DNA of 64,000 bases from Rhinopithecus roxellana (lineage: Eukaryota; Chordata; Mammalia; Primates; Cercopithecidae): NCBI RefSeq assembly GCF_007565055.1, contig NC_044561.1:33413872-33477871 (forward strand). Direction: 5' to 3'. Under the pieces are notes generated by a model, which ran no database searches, had not been told where the DNA came from, and saw only the letters and a program-made list of their open reading frames with translations. This document shows positions 11,375 through 22,192 of this stretch, piece by piece (the stretch's first letter is position 1; each line of letters opens with the position of its first letter). The position numbers were made by a program, and so were the translations under genes.

Positions 11375-11975
11375 ATCCTGTTATTACTTTTCTCTAATAT
11401 CTTTCACATTCATTCTATTCACTCTCTGCTTCTCTTTTCACTGTTCTAGTCTAGTTCCTTATCATTCCTTGGAAGGTATATCATAATAGCCTCTTAACAG
11501 GTCTCTGACTTTCCACCCCTTTAATCCATGCTCCACGTTGCTAGCACTAAAATCCATCTCCTCCCCAGACAGACTCCACACCACTTCAGGAGGCACACGT
11601 TATCTTCTGTGGCCTGACGCCTACCATATCAGTGTACTCCCACCCACTCTTATCCAAATACTGCGTGCTTACCTTCAATTCACATTCCTCTCTATGACTA
11701 AAAATGTCCCCTTCTTAATACTTGTTGAAATGTACTCTTTATTTAATTATCCGTTTCCAATTGCAGCACGTAAGCTATTAATATTTTCCTAATGTCCACA
11801 GCTGGGAATAATACCAGCGTTCAGGCAATTCCTGCGATCCCTGTTTGTTCCCTCAGTTATGATACTTATTACTGAGTATGCCTTCCTTGCTTTTTGTCTC
11901 TAATTAGATTGTAATCAGGCTGAGAATAAGGGTACCTCTCTCCACCTTGAACTGTGGCTATTAAATAGTCTTTTA
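11375..11975 (+). mobile_element. L2 LINE relic, continuation
   Basis: Pyrimidine-rich, decayed sequence with L2-like words such as 'agactccacaccacttcagg' and 'ccctcagttatgatacttatt', followed by 'attagattgtaatcaggctgagaataagg', which matches the L2 3' motif 'agactgtaagctccttgagggcaggg' only loosely. A frame at 11538-11792 (84 codons) shows no intact domain. Confidence 0.5.
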
Positions 11976-12527
11976 TTCTTACTGAGATAATTAAATTTCC
12001 TTTGAATGACATATTTAAAAAACCTAGATTAAGGATTTGCCTGTAAATTTTTTAGCTTTGAATAATTCATTGAGAAAATTCATATTCAAATATAATACTG
12101 ACGAATGTTATGCCTTTAGAATTAGGAAGTCACAAAATATGGACCACTTTTAGATAAAATATAAACAGAAGCCAGAAGTTAATTCATTTAGCTTCCCCTA
12201 TATAATTTCAAATTGGATTGCTGTGAATCACAGAACTAAGGTAAACAACTCTTTGAAGGTGTGATTGTTTTTCTCCAATGTAAGAAGATGAGAGTTGAGT
12301 AAAACTGGTTGCCAGAGGGTAGTAATAGTATTGCTTTCAAATATTTATCTTTAAATATCCATGTCATTAAGGACAATTCCAATACTTGCTCTTCTACTGC
12401 TATTAGAAACAGCAGTCATGAGTTGCTATTTTCTTGCTTATAGATCACTATTTGTCTCTGATGGCCTCACAAATCACATCTCTGATGCTGCCTTATATAA
12501 ATGGAGGTGTGTGTTGGGATGTATTTG
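11976..12527. other. Unassigned AT-rich sequence
   Basis: No gene or repeat recognised in these 550 bases. Confidence 0.45.
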
Positions 12528-12643
12528 TGATGCCGAGGTGGGAGCATAGCTTGAGCTCAGGAGTTTGAGATCAGCCTGGACAACATGGCAGAATGCCATC
12601 TCTACAAAAAAAATATAAGAATTAGCTGTGGTGGCACATGCCT
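12528..12643 (+). repeat. Internal Alu fragment lacking both ends, probably copied from the Alu at 10728
   Basis: It begins abruptly at 'gatgccgaggtggg' and stops at 'ggtggcacatgcct', so it covers only the late left arm, linker and early right arm. There is no poly-A tail and no target-site duplication. It shares with 10769-10890 the unusual 'gatgccgagg', 'gagctcagg' and 'ggacaacatggca', and the 4-base deletion giving 'attagctgtggtggc'. Shared private changes make a local copy more likely than an independent insertion. Confidence 0.75.
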
Positions 12644-13338
12644 ACTTCATCCTAGAATGTGTAGTGTTGGGCAGAAGATTTTTTGTATGTTCTGAGAATT
12701 TTCTAGTTTTACCTCTGAAAGTAGTGTAGGCATGTGTGTGTGTGTGCATGCTTGTGTGTATATGTGTGCATAGTACATGATTGAATGTATGTTGACAGGA
12801 AAGCTAGGTGTGGCCAAGCCATTTCTGTGCTCAGCAAAGCAAAGAAATAGAGCTTTCCTACACCCTGAAGAATGCCCACCCTCCTGCTGAACTGATTTAC
12901 CTAGATATGAGCTATGAAAACATTTGATAAATGAATTTACAAGATACGAGTACATGATTGCCCTAACATAACCTCAAAGGCAACATCTCATCACCTTTAC
13001 TATTTCCTATTCATTGTAAATGAGTCTGGGTCTAGTCCACACTCAGGGGTATGGATGCCTGCCTCCCAGTGGCAGAATCACCAAGAGCCCTCTCAGAAGG
13101 TACCTATAGTATATTACCATCTACTTACTCACCAACTCTGTCTCCACAGACTCAGGAAACTCCCTGGGTGCCTTTCCTTTTAAAGCCTGCTCTCTTAAAA
13201 GGCCAATTCAAAGCCATTCCTCCCTAAAAGGGAAAAGAGTCAACTGACCTGACCGAGTGAACACACACTAAATCCCATTCCAGTGGTCCCTTTAAAGCAG
13301 TATGAGGACCATTAAGTGTTTATCAAGAGAGCTTAACA
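12644..13338. other. Unassigned sequence with a TG-rich patch
   Basis: A patch of (TG)n-like repeats lies at 12731-12775. The 102-codon minus-strand frame at 12647-12955 crosses that low-complexity patch and has no recognisable domain. The pyrimidine-rich part at 13030-13250 may be more L2. Confidence 0.4.
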
Positions 13339-13460
13339 GGCCAGTTGCAGTTTTTGTAGCATGTGGCTATTTATTGATTAAATCAATAAATTAGCTGCAA
13401 CTGGCTATTTATTGATTAAATCAATAAATTAATCAATAAATAGACACATGCTACAAAACC
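13339..13460. repeat. Nested palindrome with a direct repeat
   Basis: Outer arms of 28 bp (13352-13379 and 13431-13458, reading TTTTGTAGCATGTG... against its reverse complement) match at 27 of 28. An inner pair CCAGTTGCAG (13341-13350) and CTGCAACTGG (13395-13404) is perfect. In addition a 29-bp block starting 'ggctatttattgatt' occurs twice at an offset of 38 (13365-13393 and 13403-13431). The whole can fold into a cruciform or hairpin. No transposon family is recognised. Confidence 0.85.
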
Positions 13461-13769
13461 AATGACATGAACAGAAAGAAAAATCACTAAACTCTCACCA
13501 AGCATAACTGAAAAATCAAATTGATTACTTGAACCCTACAGAGACAATAAAGGTAGGATATACATTCTGGTGAAGGTTGGTGGAATGTGGTCTTCTTCTT
13601 TGATATCTTTCCTTCTAATTTCTAGTGCCCATTTACCCTTGCAATCAAAATAATCTTTCTGGGGGGCTGACACCACATGCAATGGGGTGACTTCAGAGAA
13701 ATCAACCATAATACATGGTAGTTTATGTTTAGGCTTCAGAATCTCTCCAAGGTTAATATATTCAACATA

Positions 13770-14005
13770 AAGTCATGTTCCCCTGGCCCAGAGACCTTGA
13801 TCTGACCCCAGCTACCTTTCCCACCCCACCTGCTGTTATGCTTTCCTGCCTCTTTCCCATCCACACTTCCCATCACTTTGTCTGTCATTGCCTTCATGAT
13901 AATTTGCTGCATTGGAAGCTACTTGAAAATGTTTACCAATTTTGTCACCATTGTATGTTTAACTCCTAGATAAGTATTTAGTACATATGTTCAATATGTT
14001 CAATA
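13770..14005 (+). mobile_element. L2 LINE 3' end
   Basis: The words 'cacttcccatcactttgtctgtc', 'gcattggaagctacttgaaaatg' and 'ttcaataaata' follow the order of the L2 3' end. Strongly diverged, ends approximate. Confidence 0.55.
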
Positions 14006-15290
14006 AATACACATGTGTAAAGTGTTTATAAATTAATGAATGAATCTGTCAATCAATCAAAATAATCCTCTGTTAACATACCTATTATCCATCACTCACG
14101 GAATCCAAAAGCAGTAGATGTTGCTTAAGTAATAAACATGGCTATTTTTTTAAAAAAGAAAAAAGTTTAATAAACACAAATTTGGCATTCTAATAGTATA
14201 TTTTGAGTATAGGCAACTGAAATTAATTTCAGTTTTAAGCAACTACTGCTCTAAATGTTGTCTTAGAGTTTTCACATCTTTTCAGGATAGAAACAGAGCA
14301 TAGTGAATAGGACTTGTACATAGAATTCTCTAATCCCTCGCTTCTTGAGTCATCTGAAATAACTTTTAACAGGCTTGTGGTTTGGGCTTTGCTTTGTTCT
14401 GTTTTGCTTTCATGTCACACACTGAAAACTTTAAAAACACAAAAGCAATTTGGCTAAGAGTCAAATAATTAAACAAATGGATTAGCATTTTAGAGCTAAT
14501 TTAAATTAACAGGGAAAGCAATTTTTACCCAATTTGTATTAATCCGATGTAAAAAAAACAAAGTATTCTATCTAAATAAAATACTTTCCAATAAGTTAAG
14601 TTCTACATCCTGCTGATCAACTAAAAATGTTTATTAATCAATAAAATGCCACTGCTAAATTAGTAAATAGTCTGAAAGCTGTCTACTTCACAGAAAACCT
14701 TAATCAAATGTGGAGATATGATATGCATAATTTTACTTCTAAGATATATATGAAAGTAGTTCCATTATAATTTAAAACTTGAAAACTGTCTCTCAAAACA
14801 TGAATTTTTGAATTCATTATGAATTTTTTGTTTTCAAATATGCACTTTATTTCTTGTCTCAAAAAATAGAAACGTTTGCCATAAAAAAGATACCTTGAAT
14901 GTAAACCTAAATTGTTGAAGTAAAATGTACAAAATGTGTTAATTATCTAGAGTCAATATAGCCTTTAATTTTTTTTTTTTTTTTTTTCCTGAAGAATACC
15001 TGGAGATTAGAACTGTTCTATTTTCTACCTTCGTGCTTTCCTTGAACACCACCAGCTTTGGTACCCCGTGCATTTTTAACCTTCCTCTTTAGTATCCCAA
15101 GTTTCTTTATCTTCTAAACTGGGTACATTTTCAAAACACACTGGTAAAAAACTTACATCTAATTAACTATTATTGCCCTTAGAAAAGAATTTAAGAATGA
15201 TCCGTTTAAACTTGTCATTTTAATGGATAAGTTAGAAGCTCAAGTTAAATTAAATACATTAAAGCATTGGAATCATACCATTTTTGCGGG
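14006..15290. other. Unassigned AT-rich sequence
   Basis: No gene or clear repeat. A run of about 20 T lies at 14969-14988 with no SINE or LINE body attached. Confidence 0.45.
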
Positions 15291-15328
15291 TTTATTTTTA
15301 TTTGTTTGTTTGTTTGTTTGTTTATTTG
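15291..15328 (+). repeat. (TTTG)n microsatellite
   Basis: Five or more 'tttg' units in a T-rich surround, directly beside the antisense MLT1 LTR. It may be an expansion at the border of that element. Confidence 0.85.
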
Positions 15329-15747
15329 GTTTCCTGAGGTTACCACAAACTAGGTGGCATGAAACAACAGAAATTTATTCTTTCAGAGCTCTGGAGATCA
15401 AGAGTCTGAAATTAAGATACCGTCAGGGACCTGCTTCTTCTGGGGGTTCAAGGAAAACCTCTTTCAGTTTCTGCTGGTTGCTGACATTCCTGGACTTGTA
15501 GTCTAGTCTAAGCTCTGACTCTGTCTTCACATAACCTTCTCCTCTGTGTGTGTGTGTCTTTTCTATATGTCTCTTTAAGGACATTTGTCATTTGTCATTA
15601 GATTTAGATCATGCACTTTAAATCTCCTCATATCAAAACTTTTAATTACCTCTGTGAAACCCCCTCTTCCAAATGAGGCAACATTCACAGGTTCCAGGGA
15701 TTAGGATGTGGACTTACCATTTTCAGGGCCACCATTCAACCCCTACA
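15329..15747 (-). mobile_element. MLT1-type MaLR LTR, antisense
   Basis: Reads on the plus strand as 'ggtttcctgaggttaccacaaactaggtggc', 'aacaacagaaatttattctttc', 'tctgtcttcacataaccttctcc' and 'ccattcaacccctaca'. That is the reverse complement of the MLT1 LTR, an old ERVL-MaLR element. A 92-codon plus-strand frame across it is not a gene. Confidence 0.85.
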
Positions 15748-15835
15748 GGTTTAGATGGGAAATTTAGAGTAGTAAGAGTAATAGTATTCACATGCATCTC
15801 TGTAGTGCTGTATCATCCTCAGGGTACTTTCACTT

Positions 15836-16163
15836 GAATCCTCTCTTTTTTTTTTTTTTTTTTTTTGAGACGGAGTCTCGCTCTGTCACCCAGGCTGGAG
15901 TGCAGTGGCCGGATCTCAGCTCACTGCAAGCTCCGCCTCCCGGGTTCACACCATTCTCCTGCCTCAGCCTCCCGAGTAGCTGGGACTACAGGCGCCGCCA
16001 CCTCGCCCGGCTAGTTTTTTGTATTTTTTTTTTTTAGTAGAGACGGGGTTTCACCGTGTTAGCCAGGATGGTCTCCATCTCCTGACCTCGTGATCCGCCG
16101 GTCTCGGCCTCCCAAAGTGCTGGGATTACAGGCTTGAGCCACCGCGCCCGACCGAATCCTCTC
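15836..16163 (-). mobile_element. Young AluY (Old World monkey AluYR type)
   Basis: Body 15846-16153, antisense: poly-T, then 'gagacggagtctcgctctgt' through 'ccaccgcgcccgacc'. The 10-bp duplication GAATCCTCTC occurs at 15836-15845 and 16154-16163. The right arm carries 'gtggccggatctcagctc', the cercopithecid signature, and 'cctcgcccggctag' fits the same lineage. It is full length with few decayed CpGs, so it is recent. Confidence 0.93.
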
Positions 16164-16544
16164 ATTTTATAACTTCTCATAGTACCTTCATTTTACGATA
16201 AAACAACTGAAGCTAGAAGAATTAACTCAAAGCTATCACAAAGCTAATTAATGGCAAAGCAAGATTACCAAAAAGTCACTATAACACTTTTTAAAGTTTT
16301 TATTTGTGTTTAGCTGAAGCAAAATAAACTTATTTTTGCAGAAAATATATTTTTTTCATATAGGCACATGCAGATCTTTTAGAAGAGTTTTCTCATAGCG
16401 TTTTGGCAACAGCTACTGTTTCAAAAATCTTGGATTTGGGTTAGAAACAAGAAGTCATGCTTTTCATCCAGATTAGTAATAACAGTCAATGGATAAGAAG
16501 CTTGTACTATTTGTCAGGCATGATATTTTACATGGATTACCTCA

Positions 16545-16700
16545 TTTAAGTGCAGTATATATGGCTTTCAAAATCTGGCTCAGCTATCTGACAACCCTGA
16601 GTTAGAATTCAGTTGCAGCCTTACTCATAGGTGGCCCGACAAGTCAGTCCAACTATCTAATCCTAATTTTCCTGATCTCAGAATTGGGAGTAACACTAGA
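16545..16700 (+). mobile_element. MIR SINE relic
   Basis: The words 'aatctggctcagctatctgac', 'gagttagaattcagttgcagccttactc' and 'cctgatctcagaattgggag' match the MIR core. Ancient and inactive. Confidence 0.65.
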
Positions 16701-18229
16701 CATGCCCCAACTGCGTTGTCCTAAGACAGAAGAAAAATGATCCATGCAGCCTTTAAAAACGTGTAGATCTTCCTCAGGGTGTCCTCCACGGGTGATATCT
16801 GGAGTGTATGTTCTTTTGGGCGGAAGACACTGTATTTAACACAATTGCCTAATTCAGAACTACAGATTTTCTCCATATCTAACATTTTGGAAAGTGTCTT
16901 TGTATAGAGAGAGGTAAATATGTGTGTGTATGCCTAATAGTTCAATATTTGCTCATTCCCTATGTCCATTTCCTCCCCTCATTTCCTTCTTTACATTTGC
17001 ACATAACATTCTTTTTTTAACAAGACCATATTAAAAGAAAACAATTTTGGAAAATGTTCTTTAGAACCAAAGAGTAGCCAACGATGCTATTGTTAGGGCA
17101 GGGCAAAGGAGTTGATCACCCTAGAATTAATGCTCCTTCCAAATCGAGAGTAGTCAGACATGCAAAAACACTTCCCTGAAAATCTCCTGCTTCAACTCAT
17201 AACACAATACGCCAAGCACTGCAGAAAGTCAAAGCTCTGCTAACACTTCTCACCATGGACAAAAACTGCCAAGACCCAGTCTCGACAGCTTTGCTGAGTG
17301 TACGATTTGTCATGAAGTTATTGTCTCTTGGAAAGAACCTCAGCTGCAAATCCTGAGTACTAAGACTCTGTACTCTGTAGTGGCTAAATCAAAAACATAT
17401 TTTAATTGGTTCTCTTTTGTTGAACACATCGCAAGCACACATTTGACAATTTTCAGTAGATTTGCATGTTTTGTTGCTTACGTATTCTGAAAACTGGAAG
17501 AAACGGAAAAAACAACTCATGATAAGGTCAGAGTGCATAGCTGTGAGGAAGTCTCCCAGAGGACCCAGTAAAGATCAGCGTAAGAGCTTTATTTTACAGA
17601 ACATCTTTATTCATAACTTTGAAAGGGGAACAAACAGCTCACTAATACCCTCATTGGGGACATGATGCAAACACTACTGGGGAAGATGATAAAAACGGGA
17701 TATAAATGCTAAAGCCCAGATGAAAAATAGAGTAAAATGGACCAAAATATGTAAGCTAATAAATCTAGAGAAAAAAAATGTAACTTCGATTTGTGTGAAA
17801 AAACAAGGGTCTGGCAAATGAAGGAAAGAAAACTACTGATCTTAATATTAGGTGATTGTGTGACCACTTAAAAGAAAAAGAGCGTATTCAGATGGTTTTA
17901 AATCGGAACTAAAAGTAATGGGATAAAATCGTGGAAGGAAAATTTGGTTAGACTGTCAGAAAAACATTTCCTAGCATCAAAATCTATTAAAGCATGGAAT
18001 AATTTCCCCAGCTAATTTAAGTCCCTTCATTAGATTATTTTAAAATTAGGCTAGACAAACCACTGGGAAATGGCTAGGCCAGAATTTAATTCATCCTGAA
18101 TTGGCAGGGAAAGGCATTCAAGATGATCTAATAAGTTGATCCTAAACTTGTATGAAACATGACTAACCATTTGTTTTGTTCACATCCCCATTTGCCTCCC
18201 AGAAACTGAAACTGGCACATATAAATCTA
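16701..18229. other. Unassigned sequence
   Basis: No gene or repeat consensus recognised. A 67-codon frame at 17462-17665 gives a basic product with no known domain. Confidence 0.45.
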
Positions 18230-18276
18230 TAATGCATTCAATGTGTTAAATGTCATTCTACACATTGAATGCATTA
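18230..18276. repeat. Perfect 16-bp inverted repeat with 15-base loop
   Basis: TAATGCATTCAATGTG (18230-18245) and its exact reverse complement CACATTGAATGCATTA (18261-18276). The outer flanks 'atataaatc' and 'aatatat' extend the pairing weakly. No terminal-repeat family is recognised and there is no T-tract typical of a pol III terminator. Confidence 0.9.
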
Positions 18277-18479
18277 AATATATGATCCAGGAAAAAGCAA
18301 TTTGTCTGGCACTGAGGATACCGATATTCTCATCTTCTCATGGGAAAGACAACTAAATAATAACAGGTGTAGTAAAGAAAAGCTAGAATTCCCTCCTACC
18401 AACATCACCACTACCATTGCTCATTGAGTCAAGTCCAAACACTATAATAGTTACCATAGTGTTGCATTAGCTAAAGCAC

Positions 18480-18905
18480 ATACATCATGAGCTTCTCCCT
18501 CCACTCTTCCTCCAACATTCACCATAGCCAACCTCATCTCCTTCCAGCTCATCGAGTACTCAGTGCCCTCTGATCACTCATGCTGCTAACTCTACTTGGA
18601 GTAAATGTCATTCCTTTATACAGTTTTTACTAGTCCCACTGTTGACATAGTCATGACTTCTTAAGGAGAGTTAATGGCAAACCCACAGGTATAAATGAGG
18701 TACCAGCCTCATATATTCCCACAACACCATGCTCTGATCAAAACATTTATCCACATTATATTTTATTATCCATCAACTTGTCTCTATCACTCTCTAAATG
18801 GTAGTTTATGAGAACATATATCACTATTCTTTTGTCTACTATTTTATTACCATCTAGGTTAATGTCTACCATATAAGAGTTCTGAAGGCATTTCTTGAAT
18901 GTACA
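18480..18905 (+). mobile_element. L2 LINE 3' region
   Basis: The words 'cttctccctccactcttcc', 'catctccttccagctcatc', 'gagaacatatatcactattc' and 'aggcatttcttgaatg' follow the L2 3' end in order. Strongly diverged. Confidence 0.5.
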
Positions 18906-18939
18906 CACATCAACCACCAATTGCAGCATTAATGTCTTG

Positions 18940-19345
18940 GAAAAAAAACTCCCTAAAAACTAGTAGCTTACAACAATCACTTGTTTATGTTCATGTGCTT
19001 GCAGGTCAGCTGGAAGCTGGTTGATTAAGTAGCTGAACTTGGCTACCCTTGGAATCAAGCTGCAGATTGGGGCTCTATTGCATGTGTCTCTAATCTTCCT
19101 TAGATCAGTGGATTTGCCAAGGCATGTTCTTCTAATTACAATGGCAGAAATGCAAGAGGGGTATGCATAAATGGGCAATGCTGTTAAAAGTCTAGATTTG
19201 GAACTGCCACAGTCATTTTTACTCATATGACAGTGAGCAAAGAAAACCATATGGCAGAATTCAGCATCAATGGGGCAGGGAAATATACTCCACTACTGGT
19301 GAGAGGAAATATAGTCACGTGGCAAAGAGAATGATATTGGGAAGG
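18940..19345 (-). mobile_element. Old MaLR-like LTR, antisense
   Basis: The words 'gtgcttgcaggtcagctggaagctgg', 'gcaagaggggtatgcataaatg' and 'catcaatggggcagggaaatatactcc' resemble an MLT1-type LTR read backwards. The subfamily, and even the assignment to MaLR, is tentative. A 96-codon minus-strand frame across it shows no protein domain. Confidence 0.5.
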
Positions 19346-20169
19346 ATGAAAGATTAGAAATGACAATCAAATATCCCATAATACAAATAAATAATGTGGT
19401 AAAATTACAATGCTACAGAAGCCATTGGAAAGAGCAATGTTTCTCATTAAACCATGCTGCTGCTCAAATGGAACAGAATAAATATCTTGGCAAATTGTGG
19501 ATTACCATTTGAGCCCCAGAGTCAGTCTAGTTAAAACTTCAGTTGAATAGAAACTTCTTCTTTAATAAACTAGAGTACTTGCCCAATAAGAAAAAAAAAA
19601 TTCTCTGATGTATTTCACCAAGAATACTCAAGAGGTTTAGTATCTTCAAGCATTAAATAGCTAAAGAGTGAAGAGTTATCTGTCTCTGTCATGCAAAATA
19701 GCTTCAAATGATTAACAAAGTGATAAAATCCATTACTAATTGTTTGTCTATTTGAGTTCCTTTGTGATACAAAACTCACCTGTCATTTAAACTACACCTT
19801 TCCAGAGACCAGGGGACATCTCAGAATTTGTATTTATATTATCAAGAAAACTAGAAAAAGGAAGGTTAGCTCATTGGTTAAGTTGAACCACTAATCACCA
19901 AATTGAATATGTTTAATGTGGATATGCAATATGGCAATATCTTTAATGTGTAATGTGGTTGTCAATAAGATGATTCTGGGACTTTATCAAAAAGTGTGAT
20001 CAATTTAGTTTGCCCTGGAAAGCACTGAGATTGCTTTCAAGGTCACTCTGTAGAAGACAGTGGACAAGAATATGGTTTAATAAAGACTGCTGTTTTTCAC
20101 TGGTTTTATCCTAGAGTAAACTTATCTTTTTTCAGTTAGAGTTGCCGGAGTAGCATATAGGTTAATTGC
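19346..20169. other. Unassigned sequence
   Basis: Nothing recognised in this stretch. Confidence 0.4.
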
Positions 20170-20400
20170 ATGGCAATTAGAGACAGAAACCTGTGATCAT
20201 CTTCCACTTACTGTGTTTGGCCTAAGTCAAGTTATTCTACTTCTCTAAGCCTGAGAATACAACAGCCCAATCTACCTCTTAACAGTGTGAGGATTCAATA
20301 GTAACAATGAGAGTAGAGCGGAAAACTTATGTCAGCTTCATCATTTTTCTTCTAGCACTTAGCAGAGTACCTGGCTAATGGTTTACTTTTAGGTAATATA
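20170..20400 (+). mobile_element. MIR SINE relic
   Basis: The words 'ccacttactgtgtttggcctaagtcaagttattctacttctctaagcctgag', 'gtgaggattcaatag' and 'agcacttagcagagtacctggc' follow the full MIR order, so both core and 3' end are present. Confidence 0.75.
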
Positions 20401-21511
20401 CACTGAACATATAAATAAATAGCTATGCAGTCAACAATTTTTCAGATTTATGGAGAATGTAGGCTTGACTATTTTCCTCAGATTTCTGTTGACGATCCAT
20501 TTCAGTTAGGTTGACCATATAATTTATCTTCTAAACAGTAACATTTTGACAACAAAAGTGGGCATTATTAATCATTAAAATAGGATAACAGTCACAAAGC
20601 AGACCAATTCAGGCAATTGTGGCATTTTGGAAACCCTAGTTCCAGGAGATACGAAGTATTGCCTAGAAGTTGTAGTTATTGTATGCCCTGAAGAAAATGA
20701 AAGAATATTATGTATAGTTACCAAGAGTACCTATCACCATGGTTAGTAAGAGGAACTTTATATCAGAATCAGAACTTAAGAGCTGGTAGTTTTAGAAATG
20801 CTTGCTGAATGGTATTCAGTAGAGTATCAGATGTCAATGTATGATTTTCTCTGGAAACCCAAAGTAATTTGAATTATATGCAAAAGAATGTGAAATTCCT
20901 TATCTAATCAGAGCTTTATTGAGGTAAATATTTTTTAGGCCATAGTTTCTAGCCTGTTATAAGAAGAATTGAATGGCCAGTGAGAAAAATGTAAAACATT
21001 AGTTGATAGCTTTATATTAGTGGGCCTACATCTGCAGATAAAATTATTAATGTATTACGTTGCATGCATTCTCCAAAATATGTTTCTAAATTTGTAAATA
21101 TATACATGCATATGTATACAAATTACTAAAAATATTATATATTGCTTAATAAAACTTTAGGTTTATTGTTGATTTCATTAAGCATTTAAGACATTTTCAT
21201 TCTTCACTACCATTAAACAACCCATGTTCCCATTCAATACATAGAAAAGCAGCAATAGCAGATACAAAATTAAGTAATGCATGGTAAAGGATTTTTTTAA
21301 TGAGAACGAAACTGATTTTTCAATCTTGCCCAAATTCCTTTCTAAGGGATCTGAGGAGTCACACCCTACAAATCATAAATTCACATCAGATGGGTTTTAT
21401 TTAACCTTATATATCATGATTTACTTTCCAACCTGACTCTGGCATAACATTACGAGAAAAAGAAGAAAATCAAAATATTTTTACCCCAAAACATGTTTCT
21501 TTGTCATATTT
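20401..21511. other. Unassigned AT-rich sequence
   Basis: No gene or repeat consensus recognised. Confidence 0.4.
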
Positions 21512-22054
21512 TGAAATGGCCCTGCAAAGCTGCTCTTTGGAAGGAAAAATTTGCACCTATAAAGAACGTCTGTTAACACAGCTAGATCTTTTTCTTCCAG
21601 ACCTTCCCAATTCTAATGAGATTAACTAAGATCTAAATAGGAAACATTTGTCACCTATTGTCTCTAAGGGCAGCCTCTATAAGACTTTAAAAGAACTTTG
21701 GTCTCTACAATCTTTATCTTAACTTAAATGTTCCCTTTCTATCTCTCTCAGGTCTTTAGACAGTCGACCAATTGTCCACCAGAAAATGTTTAAATTCACC
21801 TATAGCCTGGAAGCCCCCTTCAGCCCCAACTTTGAATTGTTCTGCCTTTCTGGATCAAACCAATGGATTTCTTAAATGTATTTGCTTGATGTATCATGCC
21901 TTTCTAAAATGTATAAAACCAAGCTGTGCCCCAACTACCTTGGGCACATGTTCTCTGGCCTTCCTGAGGGCTGTGTCATGGGCAATGGTCACTCATATTT
22001 GACTCAGAATAAATCTCTTCTAATATTTTATAGAGTTCAACTCTTTCGTTGACA
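21512..22054 (+). mobile_element. Solitary ERV1-class LTR (MER4-like group)
   Basis: Starts 'tgaaatggccctgcaaag' and ends 'tttcgttgaca', so it has TG...CA ends. The 3' half holds 'aaaatgtataaaaccaagctgtgcccc', 'cttgggcacatgttctctggcc', 'cctgagggctgtgtcatggg' and 'agaataaatctc'. These match a class I LTR, including a TATA-like box (about 21910) and a polyadenylation signal. No internal viral sequence follows. A frame at 21772-22002 lies inside it and is not a gene. Confidence 0.7.
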
Positions 22055-22192
22055 GTAAAACCATTATTTGAATTTTGGGGAAAGACAGATTTCCTTACCA
22101 TGAATAAATACTATTTTTATTTTTTCCTTAAAAAAAAAAATCTGTATTTTTTTCCAGTTTTGGATTTATATCAGGTCAATAAAAAGATAAGT

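Noticed and set aside
18230..18276. Rho-independent terminator
   Set aside because: No T-tract follows the stem and the window is vertebrate nuclear DNA, where such terminators do not apply.
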